The notes: a model not told the origin generated them from the letters alone. Shown: positions 17,006-29,941, counted from the stretch's first letter. The stretch is DNA of 64,000 nt from CAVSRC01 sp963798195 (GCA_963798195.1 CAWCSF010000006.1:1-64000); one strand, 5' to 3'. Numbers and translations: made by a program.

Positions 17006-18130
17006 ATGGCCGATGACCTGACTAGACCGCTCGGCCTGAAGCCGCCGCGCGGCAGATCAAAACCGGTTCCCTGGATGTTCATCGGCGGCGGCGCGGCGAT
17101 CGCAATTGCCGTGATCGCCGGTGGCGTCTTCCTGCTGCGCCCGGACGCTCCCGGGCCGACGGCCACCGCGGTAATCGATGCGCCACCCGCCCCCGCCGTG
17201 GCCGAACGCACCGGCTCGACGAAGCCGATTCCGCCGCCGTCGACCAGCGGCCTTAGCGAAATCAAACCGTCGGACGGTGGCCTCACCGAGGTCGGCAAGG
17301 TCGTCATTCGCGATCCGTCCGAGCCGGCGCCGATGCAACTCGCGTCGCTGCCGGAAGCGGGGCTGGTCGAGAACAGTCCCGAGGGCCCACTGCCCCAGAT
17401 AGCCTCGGACGGCACGCGCGCACTCGACGCCTACGCCCGCCCGTCGCAAGCCGGGGTACGCGAGACGCGCATCGCCATCGTGCTGGGCGGCATCGGAATC
17501 GACGCCGACAGCACCGACCGCGCGATCGAGCTTCCCGGCGCGGTGACGCTGGCAATGGCACCTTATGGCGGCGACCTGCAGGCGACCCTCACCGACGCCC
17601 GCGCCGCCGGACACGAGATGCTGCTTCAGATTCCGCTGGAGCCGTTCAACTATCCCAAGACCGATCCCGGCCCGCACACGCTCACCGTCGACGCATCGCC
17701 GGAAGAGAACCTCGACCGCCTGCACTGGCTGATGAGCCGGACGACCAACTATGTCGGCGTCGTCAACTACATGGGCGGACGCTTCACCGGCGAGTCAGAG
17801 GCGCTGGCGCCAGTCATCGCGGATGTTGGCAAGCGCGGCCTGCTCTATCTCGACGACGGCTCCTCGGCGCGCAGCCGCGCCGCAGAACTGGCTGGCGGCA
17901 CGCCAGTCGTCCGCGCCGACATGGTTCTGGACGCCGACCTCTCGCCGGCCGCCATCGACGCGCGCCTCGAACAGCTGCGCGCCATCGCCCGCGAGCGCGG
18001 CTACGCCATCGCCACCGGCACCGCATTTCCCGCCACCATCGATCGGGTGGCGGAGTTTGCGCGCACAGCAGCGGACCGCGGCGTCACCATTGTCCCGCTG
18101 AGCGCACTCGCCGCGGCCGGGCGCTCATGA
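17006..18130 (+). CDS. Divergent polysaccharide deacetylase family protein
   Basis: A 374-residue protein with one membrane segment near residues 23-43, then a Pro/Ala-rich linker and a C-terminal domain of the divergent polysaccharide deacetylase type (PF04748 family): IAIVLGGIGIDADST, VTLAMAPYGGDL, GHEMLLQIPLEPFNYPKTDPGPHTL and YVGVVNYMGGRFT. The fold resembles NodB-type carbohydrate deacetylases but enzymatic activity is unproven. The start is the ATG at 17006, directly after an in-frame TTG. It overlaps rppH by ATGA at 18127, and the envC-ctpA-deacetylase-rppH order is conserved in rhizobia. Confidence 0.92.
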   Translation: MADDLTRPLGLKPPRGRSKPVPWMFIGGGAAIAIAVIAGGVFLLRPDAPGPTATAVIDAPPAPAVAERTGSTKPIPPPSTSGLSEIKPSDGGLTEVGKVVIRDPSEPAPMQLASLPEAGLVENSPEGPLPQIASDGTRALDAYARPSQAGVRETRIAIVLGGIGIDADSTDRAIELPGAVTLAMAPYGGDLQATLTDARAAGHEMLLQIPLEPFNYPKTDPGPHTLTVDASPEENLDRLHWLMSRTTNYVGVVNYMGGRFTGESEALAPVIADVGKRGLLYLDDGSSARSRAAELAGGTPVVRADMVLDADLSPAAIDARLEQLRAIARERGYAIATGTAFPATIDRVAEFARTAADRGVTIVPLSALAAAGRS

Positions 18131-18645
18131 GCAAGACGCCCAAGGCCATCGACGACCTGCCCTACCGGCCCTGCGTCGGCATTGCGGTATTCAACCGCGA
18201 CGGCCGCGTCTGGATCGGCCGCCGCAACGACGTCAACGCCGAGGGAGAGGGCGACGGCCACTGGTGGCAGATGCCGCAAGGCGGCCTCGACAAGGGCGAG
18301 GACCCGGAAGAAGCCGCCTACCGCGAACTCTTCGAGGAGACGTCGATCAAAAGCGTCGAACTGATCCGCGCCGCTCCCGGCTGGATCACATACGACCTGC
18401 CTCCCGACCTCGTCGGCCAATCGTGGGGCGGCAAGTATCGCGGCCAGAAGCAGAAGTGGTTTGCCCTCCGCTTCACCGGAAGCGAGTCGGAAATCGAGGT
18501 GCTGAAACCGGGCGGCGGCAAGTTCAAGCCGGAGTTTTCCGACTGGCGCTGGGAGAAACTCGAACGGCTCCCCGAACTGATCGTGCCGTTCAAGCGCACG
18601 GTTTACGAAGACGTCGTCGCGGCATTCGCCGATATCGGCGCTTGA
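18127..18645 (+). CDS. rppH: RNA pyrophosphohydrolase (Nudix)
   Basis: A 172-residue Nudix hydrolase that removes pyrophosphate from 5' ends of transcripts and triggers decay. The opening DLPYRPCVGIAVFNRDGRVWIGRR and the Nudix box (GGLDKGEDPEEAAYREL then FEETS, giving GX5EX7REUXEE) are intact. WVWRP-like family ends, here WRWEKLERLPELIVPFKR, are also present. The gene is coupled to the deacetylase gene and converges on topoisomerase IB four bases further on. Confidence 0.96.
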   Translation: MSKTPKAIDDLPYRPCVGIAVFNRDGRVWIGRRNDVNAEGEGDGHWWQMPQGGLDKGEDPEEAAYRELFEETSIKSVELIRAAPGWITYDLPPDLVGQSWGGKYRGQKQKWFALRFTGSESEIEVLKPGGGKFKPEFSDWRWEKLERLPELIVPFKRTVYEDVVAAFADIGA

Positions 18646-18649
18646 GAAC

Positions 18650-19738
18650 TTAGGCCGACACGGACATCTCGGCAGGCGCCGGGCGCGGCATCCGCAGGAC
18701 GTTCCGCTTTGGCCGCCGCGTCAGCTTCTGCTTCAGGAAACGCACGACAGCAGCCTCTTCGATCGTGAGGCCGGCAGGCGGCCGTCGCTTCATCAGATCG
18801 AGTCCGCCCTCAAGATAGGATTCCATGACCGCCGGGTGGACGTAGCAGTTGCGGGTAACGGTCGGCGTGTTGCCCAGCCGCCGCGCCACCTGCTCGATGG
18901 CTTCGCGCAGGTTGGCCCGCCGCAGGGACAACGCCTCGGCCGCCGGATACGCCGCAAGCGCGGTTGCCGTGGCGACCGTGCCGGCGAAGGTGCGAAAGTC
19001 CTTCGCGGTCACTTCGGCGCCGGTTACCTCGCGCAGATAGTCGTTGATGTCCGCCGATCCGACGGCATGGCGCGTGCCGTCTGCCTCGAGGTACTGGAAC
19101 AGGTGCTGACCGGGCACCTCCTGACAGGAACGCACGATGCGCGCGATGCGACGATCACGAATTTTCAGCCGCCACGTCTTGCCGCTCTTGCCCTTGAACT
19201 CGAAGCGCAGCGCGGAGCCATCGATATCGACGTGACGATCCAGAAGCGTGGTGAGACCGAAGCTGCCATTTTGGCGGGCGTAGTCCTCATTGCCGACGCG
19301 AATAAGGGTCGTGTCGAGAAGATGGACGATGGTGGCGAGAACCTTCCGGCGCGGGAGGCCCGCGGCGCGCATGTCCAGATCGACCCGCCTGCGCGCCAGC
19401 GGCAGGACCTCGGCGAAGGCAACGATGTGCTCGTATTTCACGCCATCGCGATGATCACGGAAATCGGGGTGGTAGCGGTATTGCTTGCGGCCTGCTGCAT
19501 CCCGGCCGGTGGCCTGCAAATGGCCGCTCGCATCGACGCAGATCCACACATCCGTCCACGCCGGCGGGATCACGAGCGAGCGAATTCGTTTCAGCGTCGC
19601 GGAGTCGCGGACGGGCTTGCCGGCGGGGCCAATGTAGGAGAAGCCGGTTCCACGACGCTGACGCCGTATGCCAGGCTCATCGCTGTTGACATAAACCAAC
19701 CTGGCCGCGGTGCGGCGAGGCTGCGGGGCGTTGCGCAT
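18650..19738 (-). CDS. DNA topoisomerase IB (poxvirus-like)
   Basis: A 362-residue type IB topoisomerase that nicks one DNA strand through a 3'-phosphotyrosine. The N-terminal domain has PPAWTDVWIC and the conserved DARGRKQYRYH-like segment. The catalytic domain has ARQNGSFGLTTL, the Arg in TAKDFRTFAGT and the nucleophile Tyr299 in RNCYVHPAV. AGGAG lies seven bases before the ATG. Such bacterial enzymes are common in soil Alphaproteobacteria and are often linked to stress or repair. Convergent with rppH. Confidence 0.93.
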   Translation of the reverse strand: MRNAPQPRRTAARLVYVNSDEPGIRRQRRGTGFSYIGPAGKPVRDSATLKRIRSLVIPPAWTDVWICVDASGHLQATGRDAAGRKQYRYHPDFRDHRDGVKYEHIVAFAEVLPLARRRVDLDMRAAGLPRRKVLATIVHLLDTTLIRVGNEDYARQNGSFGLTTLLDRHVDIDGSALRFEFKGKSGKTWRLKIRDRRIARIVRSCQEVPGQHLFQYLEADGTRHAVGSADINDYLREVTGAEVTAKDFRTFAGTVATATALAAYPAAEALSLRRANLREAIEQVARRLGNTPTVTRNCYVHPAVMESYLEGGLDLMKRRPPAGLTIEEAAVVRFLKQKLTRRPKRNVLRMPRPAPAEMSVSA

Positions 19739-19822
19739 GCGAACTCCTGCGTAGGCGGAGTGAGCAACGCGCGGACGGACTGGCGGTTCCGAAAGGGGCA
19801 GATTTGAGAGGTTAGCCGAACG

Positions 19823-20224
19823 TTACCGGCTGATCGCGGTCTGCACTTCTTCGAGCTGGTGCAGGCGGAGTTCGGCGATGTCCTTCGACGCCCCGTCCTT
19901 GGCGTCGGCGACGTCTTCCTTGGCGTTCTCGACTTCCTGCGCCAGCATCGCCGGGTCAACCTCGTCCAGCGGGATCGCCTGTTCCGCGAGGATCGTCAGG
20001 CCGGCCGCGCTGACATCGGCAAAGCCGCCGCGCACGAAGATGCGGTCGGTCTGGCCGCCGCGGGTCACGTCGACCACGCCGGGCCGCATCGTCGACATGA
20101 ACGGCGCATGGCCCTTCAAGACCGTGAAGTAGCCCTCGGAGCCCGGAACCACGACCTCCTCGACCTGATCCGACATCAGGAGGCTTTCGGGGGACACCAA
20201 CTCGAACTGGAAGGGATCGGCCAT
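19823..20224 (-). CDS. atpC: F1Fo ATP synthase epsilon subunit
   Basis: A 133-residue epsilon subunit, part of the central stalk that couples rotation and inhibits idle ATP hydrolysis. The start MADPFQFELVSPE was chosen because the beta-sandwich domain begins there (a longer frame exists); FTVLKGHAPFMSTMRPG and VRGGFADVSAAGLTIL are characteristic. The C-terminal helix is Glu/Ala-rich. It is separated from atpD by an 82-residue membrane-protein gene, which is unusual. Confidence 0.95.
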   Translation of the reverse strand: MADPFQFELVSPESLLMSDQVEEVVVPGSEGYFTVLKGHAPFMSTMRPGVVDVTRGGQTDRIFVRGGFADVSAAGLTILAEQAIPLDEVDPAMLAQEVENAKEDVADAKDGASKDIAELRLHQLEEVQTAISR

Positions 20225-20231
20225 CGCGCCC

Positions 20232-20479
20232 TCAGGTTCCCTTGCGGCGATCGACCGCCATGCCGGCGGCAAAGCCGACGACGGCGCCGATGCCGGCGAA
20301 GATGAAAATGCGCTGCCACTGGCTGCTGGTGACTTCGCCGCCCGGGCCCGCCGCCTGATCGGTCTGCACTTGCATCTGCAGCGGACCGAGCTTGATCTCG
20401 GCCAACTCCGGCCGCGTCAGATAGCCGACGACGCCACCGACCGCGAGGCCGATCAAAAGCAGAAGGACCCGATTGTTCA

Positions 20480-20480
<1 letters not shown>
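20232..20480 (-). CDS. Small two-helix membrane protein inserted between atpD and atpC
   Basis: An 82-residue protein I do not recognise. Residues 1-23 (NNRVLLLLIGLAVGGVVGYLT) and about 55-76 (RIFIFAGIGAVVGFAAGMAV) are membrane helices with Gly-rich faces; the middle is polar. It ends with a basic RRKGT tail. The start ATG overlaps the atpD stop by one base (TGATG) and the gene ends 7 bp before atpC, so it is translated as part of the ATP synthase operon. No F0 subunit matches it: it lacks a conserved Asp/Glu in a helix. It could be an assembly or membrane-tether factor; function unknown. Confidence 0.82.
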
Positions 20481-21940
<1,460 letters not shown>

Positions 21941-21965
21941 GATATTTGCCTTTCCGACTGGCAGA

Positions 21966-22847
21966 TCAGAGCGCCTCGGCGCCCGAAATGATTTCGATCA
22001 GTTCCTTGGTGATCTGCGCCTGACGCGTGCGGTTGTAGAGCAGCGTGTAGCGGTCGATCATATCGCCTGCGTTGCGCGTCGCGTTATCCATGGCGCTCAT
22101 CTTGGCGCCCTGCTCCGAGGCGACATTCTCAAGCAGGGCCCTGAACACCTGTATCGACAGGTTACGCGGCAACAGGTCCGTGAGGATCGATTCCTCGTCC
22201 GGCTCGTATTCGTAGGCAGCGCCGCCTTCGGCCGGCGCGGCCGCATCGCTGGGCACTTCGGCCGGGATCAGCTGGCGTGCGGTCGGGACCTGCGAGATCA
22301 CCGATTTGAACTCCGCAAAGAACAGCGTGCAGATGTCGAACTGGTTGTCGTCGTACAGTTCCAGCACGCGTTTGCCGATTGCCTCGGCATTGACGAAGCC
22401 GATCTGGCGCACGCTGCGCAGCTCGATCACTTCCAGCACCTGGCGCGGAAACTGACGGCGGAGGATGTCGTAGCCCTTGCGGCCGACGCAGAGGATCTTG
22501 ACGTCCTTGCCATCACGGATGAGCCGGTTGGCATGATCGCGCGCGAGGCGCGCGATGGACGAATTGAACGCACCGCAGAGGCCGCGATCGGCTGTGCACA
22601 CCACGAGAAGATGGGTCTGGTCCTTGCCGGTGCCGACGAGCAAGCGCGGCGAATCGCTGCTGCCGACGGAGCCCGCCGCGACGTTGGCAAGCACCGATGC
22701 CATACGCTGCGCGTAGGGACGCGCGGCTTCCGCCGCCGCCTGCGCGCGGCGCAGCTTCGATGCCGCGACCATCTGCATGGCGCGCGTGATCTTCTGCGTC
22801 GCCTTGACCGAAGCGATGCGGTTGCGAAGGATTTTCAGGCTTGCCAT
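21966..22847 (-). CDS. atpG: F1Fo ATP synthase gamma subunit
   Basis: A 293-residue central rotor subunit. The N-terminal helix MASLKILRNRIASVKATQKIT, the TADRGLCGAFNSSI segment and the C-terminal ATRNAGDMIDRYTLLYNRTRQAQIT helix are all canonical. The region 210-245 has a small acidic insertion (AAAPAEGGAAYEYEPDEES), seen in other Alphaproteobacteria. Lies 36 bp after atpA. Confidence 0.97.
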   Translation of the reverse strand: MASLKILRNRIASVKATQKITRAMQMVAASKLRRAQAAAEAARPYAQRMASVLANVAAGSVGSSDSPRLLVGTGKDQTHLLVVCTADRGLCGAFNSSIARLARDHANRLIRDGKDVKILCVGRKGYDILRRQFPRQVLEVIELRSVRQIGFVNAEAIGKRVLELYDDNQFDICTLFFAEFKSVISQVPTARQLIPAEVPSDAAAPAEGGAAYEYEPDEESILTDLLPRNLSIQVFRALLENVASEQGAKMSAMDNATRNAGDMIDRYTLLYNRTRQAQITKELIEIISGAEAL

Positions 22848-22883
22848 GGGATCAGTCCGCGAGCGCCTCTGATGTCAGGCCGG

Positions 22884-24412
<1,529 letters not shown>

Positions 24413-24413
<1 letters not shown>

Positions 24414-24994
24414 CAGCCGACCTCTTTCATGGCAAGTTTGAGCGAATTGAGCTTGGTTCTGAGCGACCCGTCGATCATGCGGCTGCCGACCTTGACGATC
24501 AGGCCGCCGATGAGCGCGGGGTCCACGGTGGCATTGAGCGCGACGTCCTTGCCGAGCGAAGCCTTGAGTGCGGCCTTCAGGTCGGCGACATGCTTGTCGC
24601 TGAGCGGCTCCGCACTGGTGACATCTGCGGCGACTTCGCCACGATGATCGGCGAGACGCCGGCGGAACTCGGCAATGATCTCGGGAATGACGAAGAGACG
24701 GTGATTGCCTGCAACGACGCGGATGAAATTACCGACCAATCCGCCGATTTCGGCCTTGTCCAGCACCGCGCCCATGGCGCGGGCCTGTTCGTCGGCCGCG
24801 AAAACGGGGCTTTTGACCAGGCGGGCGAGGTCAGCGCTTTCGGCGACAAGAGCGGTAAAACGGCCGAGATCCTTCTCGATCGCATCGAGCGCGTTTTCTT
24901 CAACCGCGAGATCAAAAAGAGCAGTGGCGTAGCGTCCCGCGACGGTTGAACTGGAAGATTTGCTGCCGGCCACCTGATCCCTATTCCCCGACAC
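24413..24994 (-). CDS. atpH: F1Fo ATP synthase delta subunit
   Basis: A 193-residue peripheral-stalk subunit, first gene of the F1 operon. The helical N-terminal domain (AGRYATALFDLAVEENAL) and C-terminal VDPALIGGLIVKVGSRMIDGSLRTKLNSL are characteristic. F0 genes are not adjacent, in line with the split F1 and F0 operons of Alphaproteobacteria. A promoter should lie in the 249-bp region shared with the divergent flavin monooxygenase gene; I could not identify clear boxes. Confidence 0.97.
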
Positions 24995-25243
24995 AAAGAG
25001 CCTTGTCCGGTTAAGCCCGGCCCGCCTCGATAAGGCCCTGAACGGATTGCTATTTCGGGGAAGGCCCTAGCGCTGAACCGGCCCCAAACCCCCGGAATTG
25101 CGGGTTCGATTACCATAGGCTCTACCGCAGAGCAATATAGGCTTTCCCGCACTTTTCGCATGGCGCACACGTTATGTCGGACGCGCCGCGACCACGCACG
25201 TTGCGGTGGTTTCGCGAGGCCGCGCGCCCTATCTTCGCGTGCC

Positions 25244-26485
25244 ATGCGCGAACCCGCCAAAACGACCGGAAACAACGTGCGCACCCGCGTTTGCATCGTC
25301 GGCGGCGGACCGGCCGGCATGATGCTCGGCTACCTGCTGGCGCGGGCCGGGATCGCGGTGCTCGTCCTTGAGAAACATGCCGATTTCCTGCGCGATTTCC
25401 GTGGCGACACGCTGCATCCCTCGACCCTGGAGGTGATGCACGAGCTGGGGTTGCTCAAGGAGTTGCTGAAGCGGCCGCACAACGAGGTGTCGCATCTCGA
25501 AGGCGTCTTCGGCGATCTGCGCGTGGCGGTGGCGGATTTCTCGCACCTGCCGACCGTCTGCAAGTTCATCGCCTTGATGCCACAGTGGGATTTCCTCGAT
25601 TTTCTTGCCGAGGAAGGCAAAAAGCTCCCCGCTTTCTCCCTGAGAATGGAGACCGAGGTTACCGACCTTCTCACCGAAGGCGATGCGATTACAGGTGTTC
25701 GCGCAGAATCACCGGATGGGCCCGTCGAAATCCACGCCGAACTCGTCATCGGCGCGGACGGCCGTCATTCGATCGTGCGCGAACGCGCTGGGCTGGAAGT
25801 CGAGGACTTCGATGTTCCCATCGATGTGCTGTGGATGCGGATATCGCGGCACGAGGACGATCCCGACTTTCCCCTCGGGCGGGTGAGCGCCGGCCACGTG
25901 CTGGTGATGCTCGACCGGGGCGACTACTGGCAGTGCGCCTTCGTCATCGCGAAAGGCGGCTACGATGAGCGAAAGCGCGCCGGGCTCGCCGCCTTCCGGC
26001 AGGAATTGGCCCGGGCACAGCCGTTCCTGGCAGAGCGCGTCGGCGAACTGACCTCGTGGGACCAGATCAAACTGCTCACTGTGTCGGTGGATCACCTGAA
26101 GGAATGGGCGCGGGCCGGCCTGCTCTGCATTGGCGATTCGGCGCATGCCATGTCGCCGATTGGCGGCGTCGGCATCAACCTCGCGATCCAGGATGCGGTC
26201 GCCGCGGCGAACATTCTCGCGCCCGCATTGCGCGATGGGCGGGCATCCCTGGACGTACTGAAGCAGGTGCAGCGGCGGCGGTGGTTTCCGACGGCGGCTA
26301 CGCAACGCATGCAGGTGTTCCTGCACAATCACGCGCTGGCGCCGGCTCTGGAGACGAAGGAACAGATCGGCGCGCCGTGGCCGTTCCGCCTGCTCCAGCA
26401 TGTCCCAATCCTGCAGCGCATTCCGGCCCGCGTGATCGGCCTCGGCTTCCGGCCCGAGCATGTGAAGCCGTTGGCAGTGCGTTAG
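25244..26485 (+). CDS. FAD-dependent monooxygenase (PHBH fold)
   Basis: A 413-residue flavoprotein of the class A aromatic hydroxylase fold. The FAD-binding GGGPAGMMLGYLLARAG near residue 20, the middle DG motif GADGRHSIVRERAG and the later GD motif CIGDSAHAMSPIGGVGINLAIQDA are intact. The protein probably uses NAD(P)H and oxygen to hydroxylate an aromatic or similar compound; the substrate is not readable. The ATG at 25244 was preferred over one at 25160 because the dinucleotide fold starts 17 residues later. Divergent from the atp operon. A relic of the priA 3' end follows the stop. Confidence 0.9.
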   Translation: MREPAKTTGNNVRTRVCIVGGGPAGMMLGYLLARAGIAVLVLEKHADFLRDFRGDTLHPSTLEVMHELGLLKELLKRPHNEVSHLEGVFGDLRVAVADFSHLPTVCKFIALMPQWDFLDFLAEEGKKLPAFSLRMETEVTDLLTEGDAITGVRAESPDGPVEIHAELVIGADGRHSIVRERAGLEVEDFDVPIDVLWMRISRHEDDPDFPLGRVSAGHVLVMLDRGDYWQCAFVIAKGGYDERKRAGLAAFRQELARAQPFLAERVGELTSWDQIKLLTVSVDHLKEWARAGLLCIGDSAHAMSPIGGVGINLAIQDAVAAANILAPALRDGRASLDVLKQVQRRRWFPTAATQRMQVFLHNHALAPALETKEQIGAPWPFRLLQHVPILQRIPARVIGLGFRPEHVKPLAVR

Positions 26486-26491
26486 CCCCGC

Positions 26492-26539
26492 AGGAAGCTC
26501 TGCGGGTCGATATCGACCTGCACGCCGAGCGAGGCGCGG
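26492..26539. repeat. Direct repeat copy A: relic of the priA 3' end
   Basis: These 48 bp match 27635-27682 at 46 positions, in the same orientation. On the minus strand they encode RASLGVQVDIDPQSFL, the PriA C-terminus, with one synonymous change and one Arg-to-Gly change. The two copies flank the outer-membrane-protein gene. Confidence 0.9.
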
Positions 26540-26663
26540 TGACGGGGCGATGGCCGTTGCAAGCGGTTCGGATTAACCGCGCATTTACCATGTTTTTGCA
26601 ACCTGAGGCGGCAATCGAGTCGCGCCCGAAGACAGGCGGCTGCCGCACCAGGTGAGAAGCCGA

Positions 26664-27623
26664 ATGACCCCACTATCCCGCTTCCACCACCACGCACGCA
26701 TGGCCCTAGCCGTGGCGGCAATTCTGGCGAGTTTTCATTCCTTGCCGGCCACCGCCGACGATATCGACGGATCCTGGTTCGACGGCGTCTACGATGGCGA
26801 GGTCGGGGCGCGCTACTGGTTTTCGATGGGGCACACCGGCAAGACGCTCTACGGTGGCGGCGCAGCGGTATCACGGCTGACCTATGACGGCATGACCGGC
26901 CACTCCGGTGAACTGTTCGGGCAACTCAACGAACGCAACTATTTCCTGAAAGGCGTCGCCGGGCTCGGCACGATGCTGCGCGGCACGCTTCAGGACGAGG
27001 ATTTTCCACCGGGCATCGATCCCTATTCGAGCACCGACAGCAGCCTCGGCAGTGGGATGATCGCCTATGTCACCGTCGACGCCGGCGGCTACTTCGTGGA
27101 AACGCCGCAGGCGCGTGCCGGCGTCTTCTTCGGCTACAATTATTTCCGGCAGGACCTCAATGGCTTTGGATGCACCCAGACGGCGACCAATCCCGCCATT
27201 TGCGTGCCCGCCATCTCCGACGATGTCGCCGTCATCTCGCAGACCAACAACTGGCATTCCATCCGCCTCGGAGTGAACGGCGACGTGCAATTCGGCAAGG
27301 GCTGGCGGCTCAGCGGCGAAGCTGCGTTTCTCCCCTTCGTGGCGCTGCAAGGCACCGACTACCATTTGTTGCGCATCGGCACCGAATTCACCGGCGGGAT
27401 ACCCGAGGACGGCCTCGGCTGGGGCTATCAGGCAGAGGCCATGCTCGACTACACCGTCAACGACGCCTTCACCATCGGCGCCGGGGCCCGCTACTGGCAT
27501 ATGCAGACCAAGGGCGACACGCACTTCGAGGGTCACATCATCGGCGGCGGCGGATCACCGCAGCCCGTCGAATGGGCAACCGACATCTTCGGCGTCACCG
27601 CCCACGCCGCATTGCGCTTCTGA
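26664..27623 (+). CDS. Outer-membrane beta-barrel protein
   Basis: A 319-residue exported protein. Residues 1-33 form a signal peptide (basic start, Ala-rich core, cleavage near ATADD). The rest alternates polar and hydrophobic residues with many Gly, Tyr and Trp, and ends in HAALRF; a terminal Phe is the barrel-assembly signal of outer-membrane proteins. Stretches such as ARYWFSMG, GYNYFRQDLNGFGC and GARYWHMQTKGDTHFEGH are likely strands and loops. Two cysteines in one loop could pair. I recall uncharacterised relatives in Bradyrhizobium-type bacteria, but no function. The gene sits exactly between two copies of the priA 3' end, suggesting insertion. The ATG at 26664 follows GGTGAGAAG. Confidence 0.8.
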   Translation: MTPLSRFHHHARMALAVAAILASFHSLPATADDIDGSWFDGVYDGEVGARYWFSMGHTGKTLYGGGAAVSRLTYDGMTGHSGELFGQLNERNYFLKGVAGLGTMLRGTLQDEDFPPGIDPYSSTDSSLGSGMIAYVTVDAGGYFVETPQARAGVFFGYNYFRQDLNGFGCTQTATNPAICVPAISDDVAVISQTNNWHSIRLGVNGDVQFGKGWRLSGEAAFLPFVALQGTDYHLLRIGTEFTGGIPEDGLGWGYQAEAMLDYTVNDAFTIGAGARYWHMQTKGDTHFEGHIIGGGGSPQPVEWATDIFGVTAHAALRF

Positions 27624-27630
27624 GGACCCG

Positions 27631-29818
27631 CTAAAGGAAGCTCTGCGGGTCGATGTCGACCTGCACGCGGAGCGAGGCGCGGGGGCGCGGCGCGCGCTCC
27701 AGCCACGTCCGGATGTAGCCCTGCAAGTTGGCGCTGCGCGGCGCCTGCACCAGTAGCCGGTAGCGGTAGCGCCCACGCACCACGGCGAGCGGCGCTTCGG
27801 CCGGACCAAGCACGCCGATGGCCGCCTCCTCCGGCGCGGCGCGGCGGAACGCGGCGGCATAACCCTGCGCCTCGGACCGCTCCAGCCCGGAGACGACGAT
27901 CGCCGCCAGACGCCCGAACGGCGGCAGGCCCGCGGCGCGGCGCTCGGCGATCTCCTTTTCGTAGAAGGCTTCGCGGTCGCCCGAGACGATGGCGCGGATG
28001 ACCGGGTGGTCCGGCGCGTACGTCTGCAGCAGCGCGCGGCTGGCGCCGCCGGTGCGCCCGGCGCGGCCGGTGACCTGGCTGAGAAGCTGGAACGTCCGCT
28101 CGGAGGCGCGGAGATCGCCGTGGGCGAGCCCGAGATCGGCATCGACCACGCCGACCAGCTTGAGCAGCGGGAAGTTATGCCCCTTGGCGACGAGCTGCGT
28201 ACCGATGATGATGTCGACCTCGCCCTTGGCGATGGAGGCAAGCTCGAGCCGCAGACGGTCGATGCCGCCAGCAAGGTCGCTCGACATGACGATGGTGCGC
28301 GCCGTCGGGAAGCGCGCGGCGACCTCCTCCGCCAGCCGCTCGACGCCGGGACCGATGGGCACGAGGCTCTCGGTGTCGCCGCAACTCGGGCAGGCTTCCG
28401 GCCGTTTCTCCGAGTGGCCGCAATGGTGGCAGAGCAGCACGCCGCGAAAGCGGTGTTCGACCAGCCATGTCGAGCAGTTCGGGCACTGGAAGCGGTGGCC
28501 GCAGGTCCGGCAGAGCGTCAGCGGCGCGTAGCCCCGCCGGTTGAGGAACAGATAGCGCCTGTTCCTTGCCCTCGATCGTTTCGGCGACCGCCTTCGCCAG
28601 CGGCGGGGAAATGAACCTGCCGCGCTCCGGCTGATCGTGGCGGAGATCAACGGCCTCGACGTCCGGCAGCGGCGCGCCCTTGTAGCGGTCGCTCAGCACG
28701 ATGCGCGTGTAGCGACCGGCATCCGCGTTGACCCGCGATTCAATGGAAGGCGTCGCCGACGACAGCACGACCGGGAAGCCGGCGAGATGGCCGCGCACCA
28801 CCGCCATGTCGCGCGCCGAATAGAAGGCGCGCTCCTCCTGCTTGTAGGCGAGGTCGTGCTCCTCATCGACGACGATCAGCCCGAGATCGGCGAAGGGCAG
28901 GAACAGTGCCGACCGCGCGCCGACCACCACCTGAAGGCTGCCATTGGCGACACCGCGCCAGACGCGCTCGCGGCCACGCGGTGCGACTTCCGAATGCCAT
29001 TCGGCCGGGCGCACGCCGAAGCGCTGTCCGAAGCGTTCGAGGAAATCGGCGGTGAGCGAGATTTCCGGGAGCAGGATGAGCACCTGCTTGCCCGCCTTCA
29101 CCGCCTCGGCCACCGCCTCGAAATAGACCTCGGTCTTGCCCGAGCCGGTGATGCCATCGAGCAGTGCGACGGAATAGCCGCCCTTGCGCACCGCTTCGCG
29201 CAGCAGGTCGGCGGCGGCGGCCTGCTCGGGGTTCAGTTCGGGCATGGCGTAGTCCGGGTCGGGCGGCAGCGCGACCGGCTTCGCCGGCATCATCACGACA
29301 TCCAGCGTGCCGGCATCGACCAGACCTTGCACGACGCTCGGCGTGACACCGGCCGCCGCGGCGAGGCCGCTCTTCGTCCAGGCAAGGTTGTCGGCACCCT
29401 CCCCGCCCTCGGCGAGCAGCGTCAGCACGCGCTGGCGCGCCGCAGTCATGCGCTCCGGCGGCGGACCGGCAAGGCGAACGCCGGGAACCGGCGCTTCGGG
29501 CTCCAGCGCGCCGTTGGCGCGCAGCACCATGCGCAGCACCATGCCGCGCGAGGTCAGCGTGTAATCCGCCACCCAATCGACGAAACGACGGATTTCCCTG
29601 TTGAGCGGCGGCGCCTCGAAGGTTCCGTTGATCGGACGCAGACGGTTGTGGCCGACGCTGGTATCGGGCGGGTCGTCCCAGACCACGCCCACCACATCGC
29701 GCGTGCCGAGCGGCACGTCGACGATATCGCCGGCTTGGCTGCCGGCGGGCGCGCGATAGGTATAGGGTGCGGCCACCGCCACCGGGACCAGCACCGAAAC
29801 GGTCGATTCGCCGGTCAC
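27631..29818 (-). CDS. priA: Primosomal protein N', replication restart helicase (one frameshift)
   Basis: A 728-residue superfamily 2 helicase read across a 1-bp insertion near 28551-28556. The N-terminal 3'-binding domain is followed by Walker A GITGSGKT, the VDEEHD box and, after the break, the zinc module with eight cysteines (CRTCG, CPNC, CHHCG, CPSCG). Helicase motifs IGTQLVAKGHNFP and QVTGRAGR follow, and the end is VDIDPQSFL. Total length fits PriA only if one base is removed, and no residues are lost at the break. PriA restarts stalled forks and is nearly essential, so the shift is probably a sequence error. Confidence 0.93.
27635..27682. repeat. Direct repeat copy B: 3' end of intact priA
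   Basis: The partner of 26492-26539, forming the last codons of priA on the minus strand. Similarity stops abruptly at both ends of the 48 bp, so this is a bounded duplication rather than general similarity. Confidence 0.9.
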
Positions 29819-29941
29819 GCCTCGCGAATCTCCTTGGGTTCAAATCGGCTGGGACGGGCTGACGATGGCCCCGGATTCGGCTAAAGGAAAGCCCCGCCAG
29901 ACTGCCACGGCCGCAACAGCCGACGTTTCAGGAGGAATGCC

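Noticed and set aside
26482..26874. Second priA gene
   Set aside because: Only the last 16 or so codons resemble PriA; everything upstream in the frame is antisense to the barrel gene. It is a relic, not a gene.
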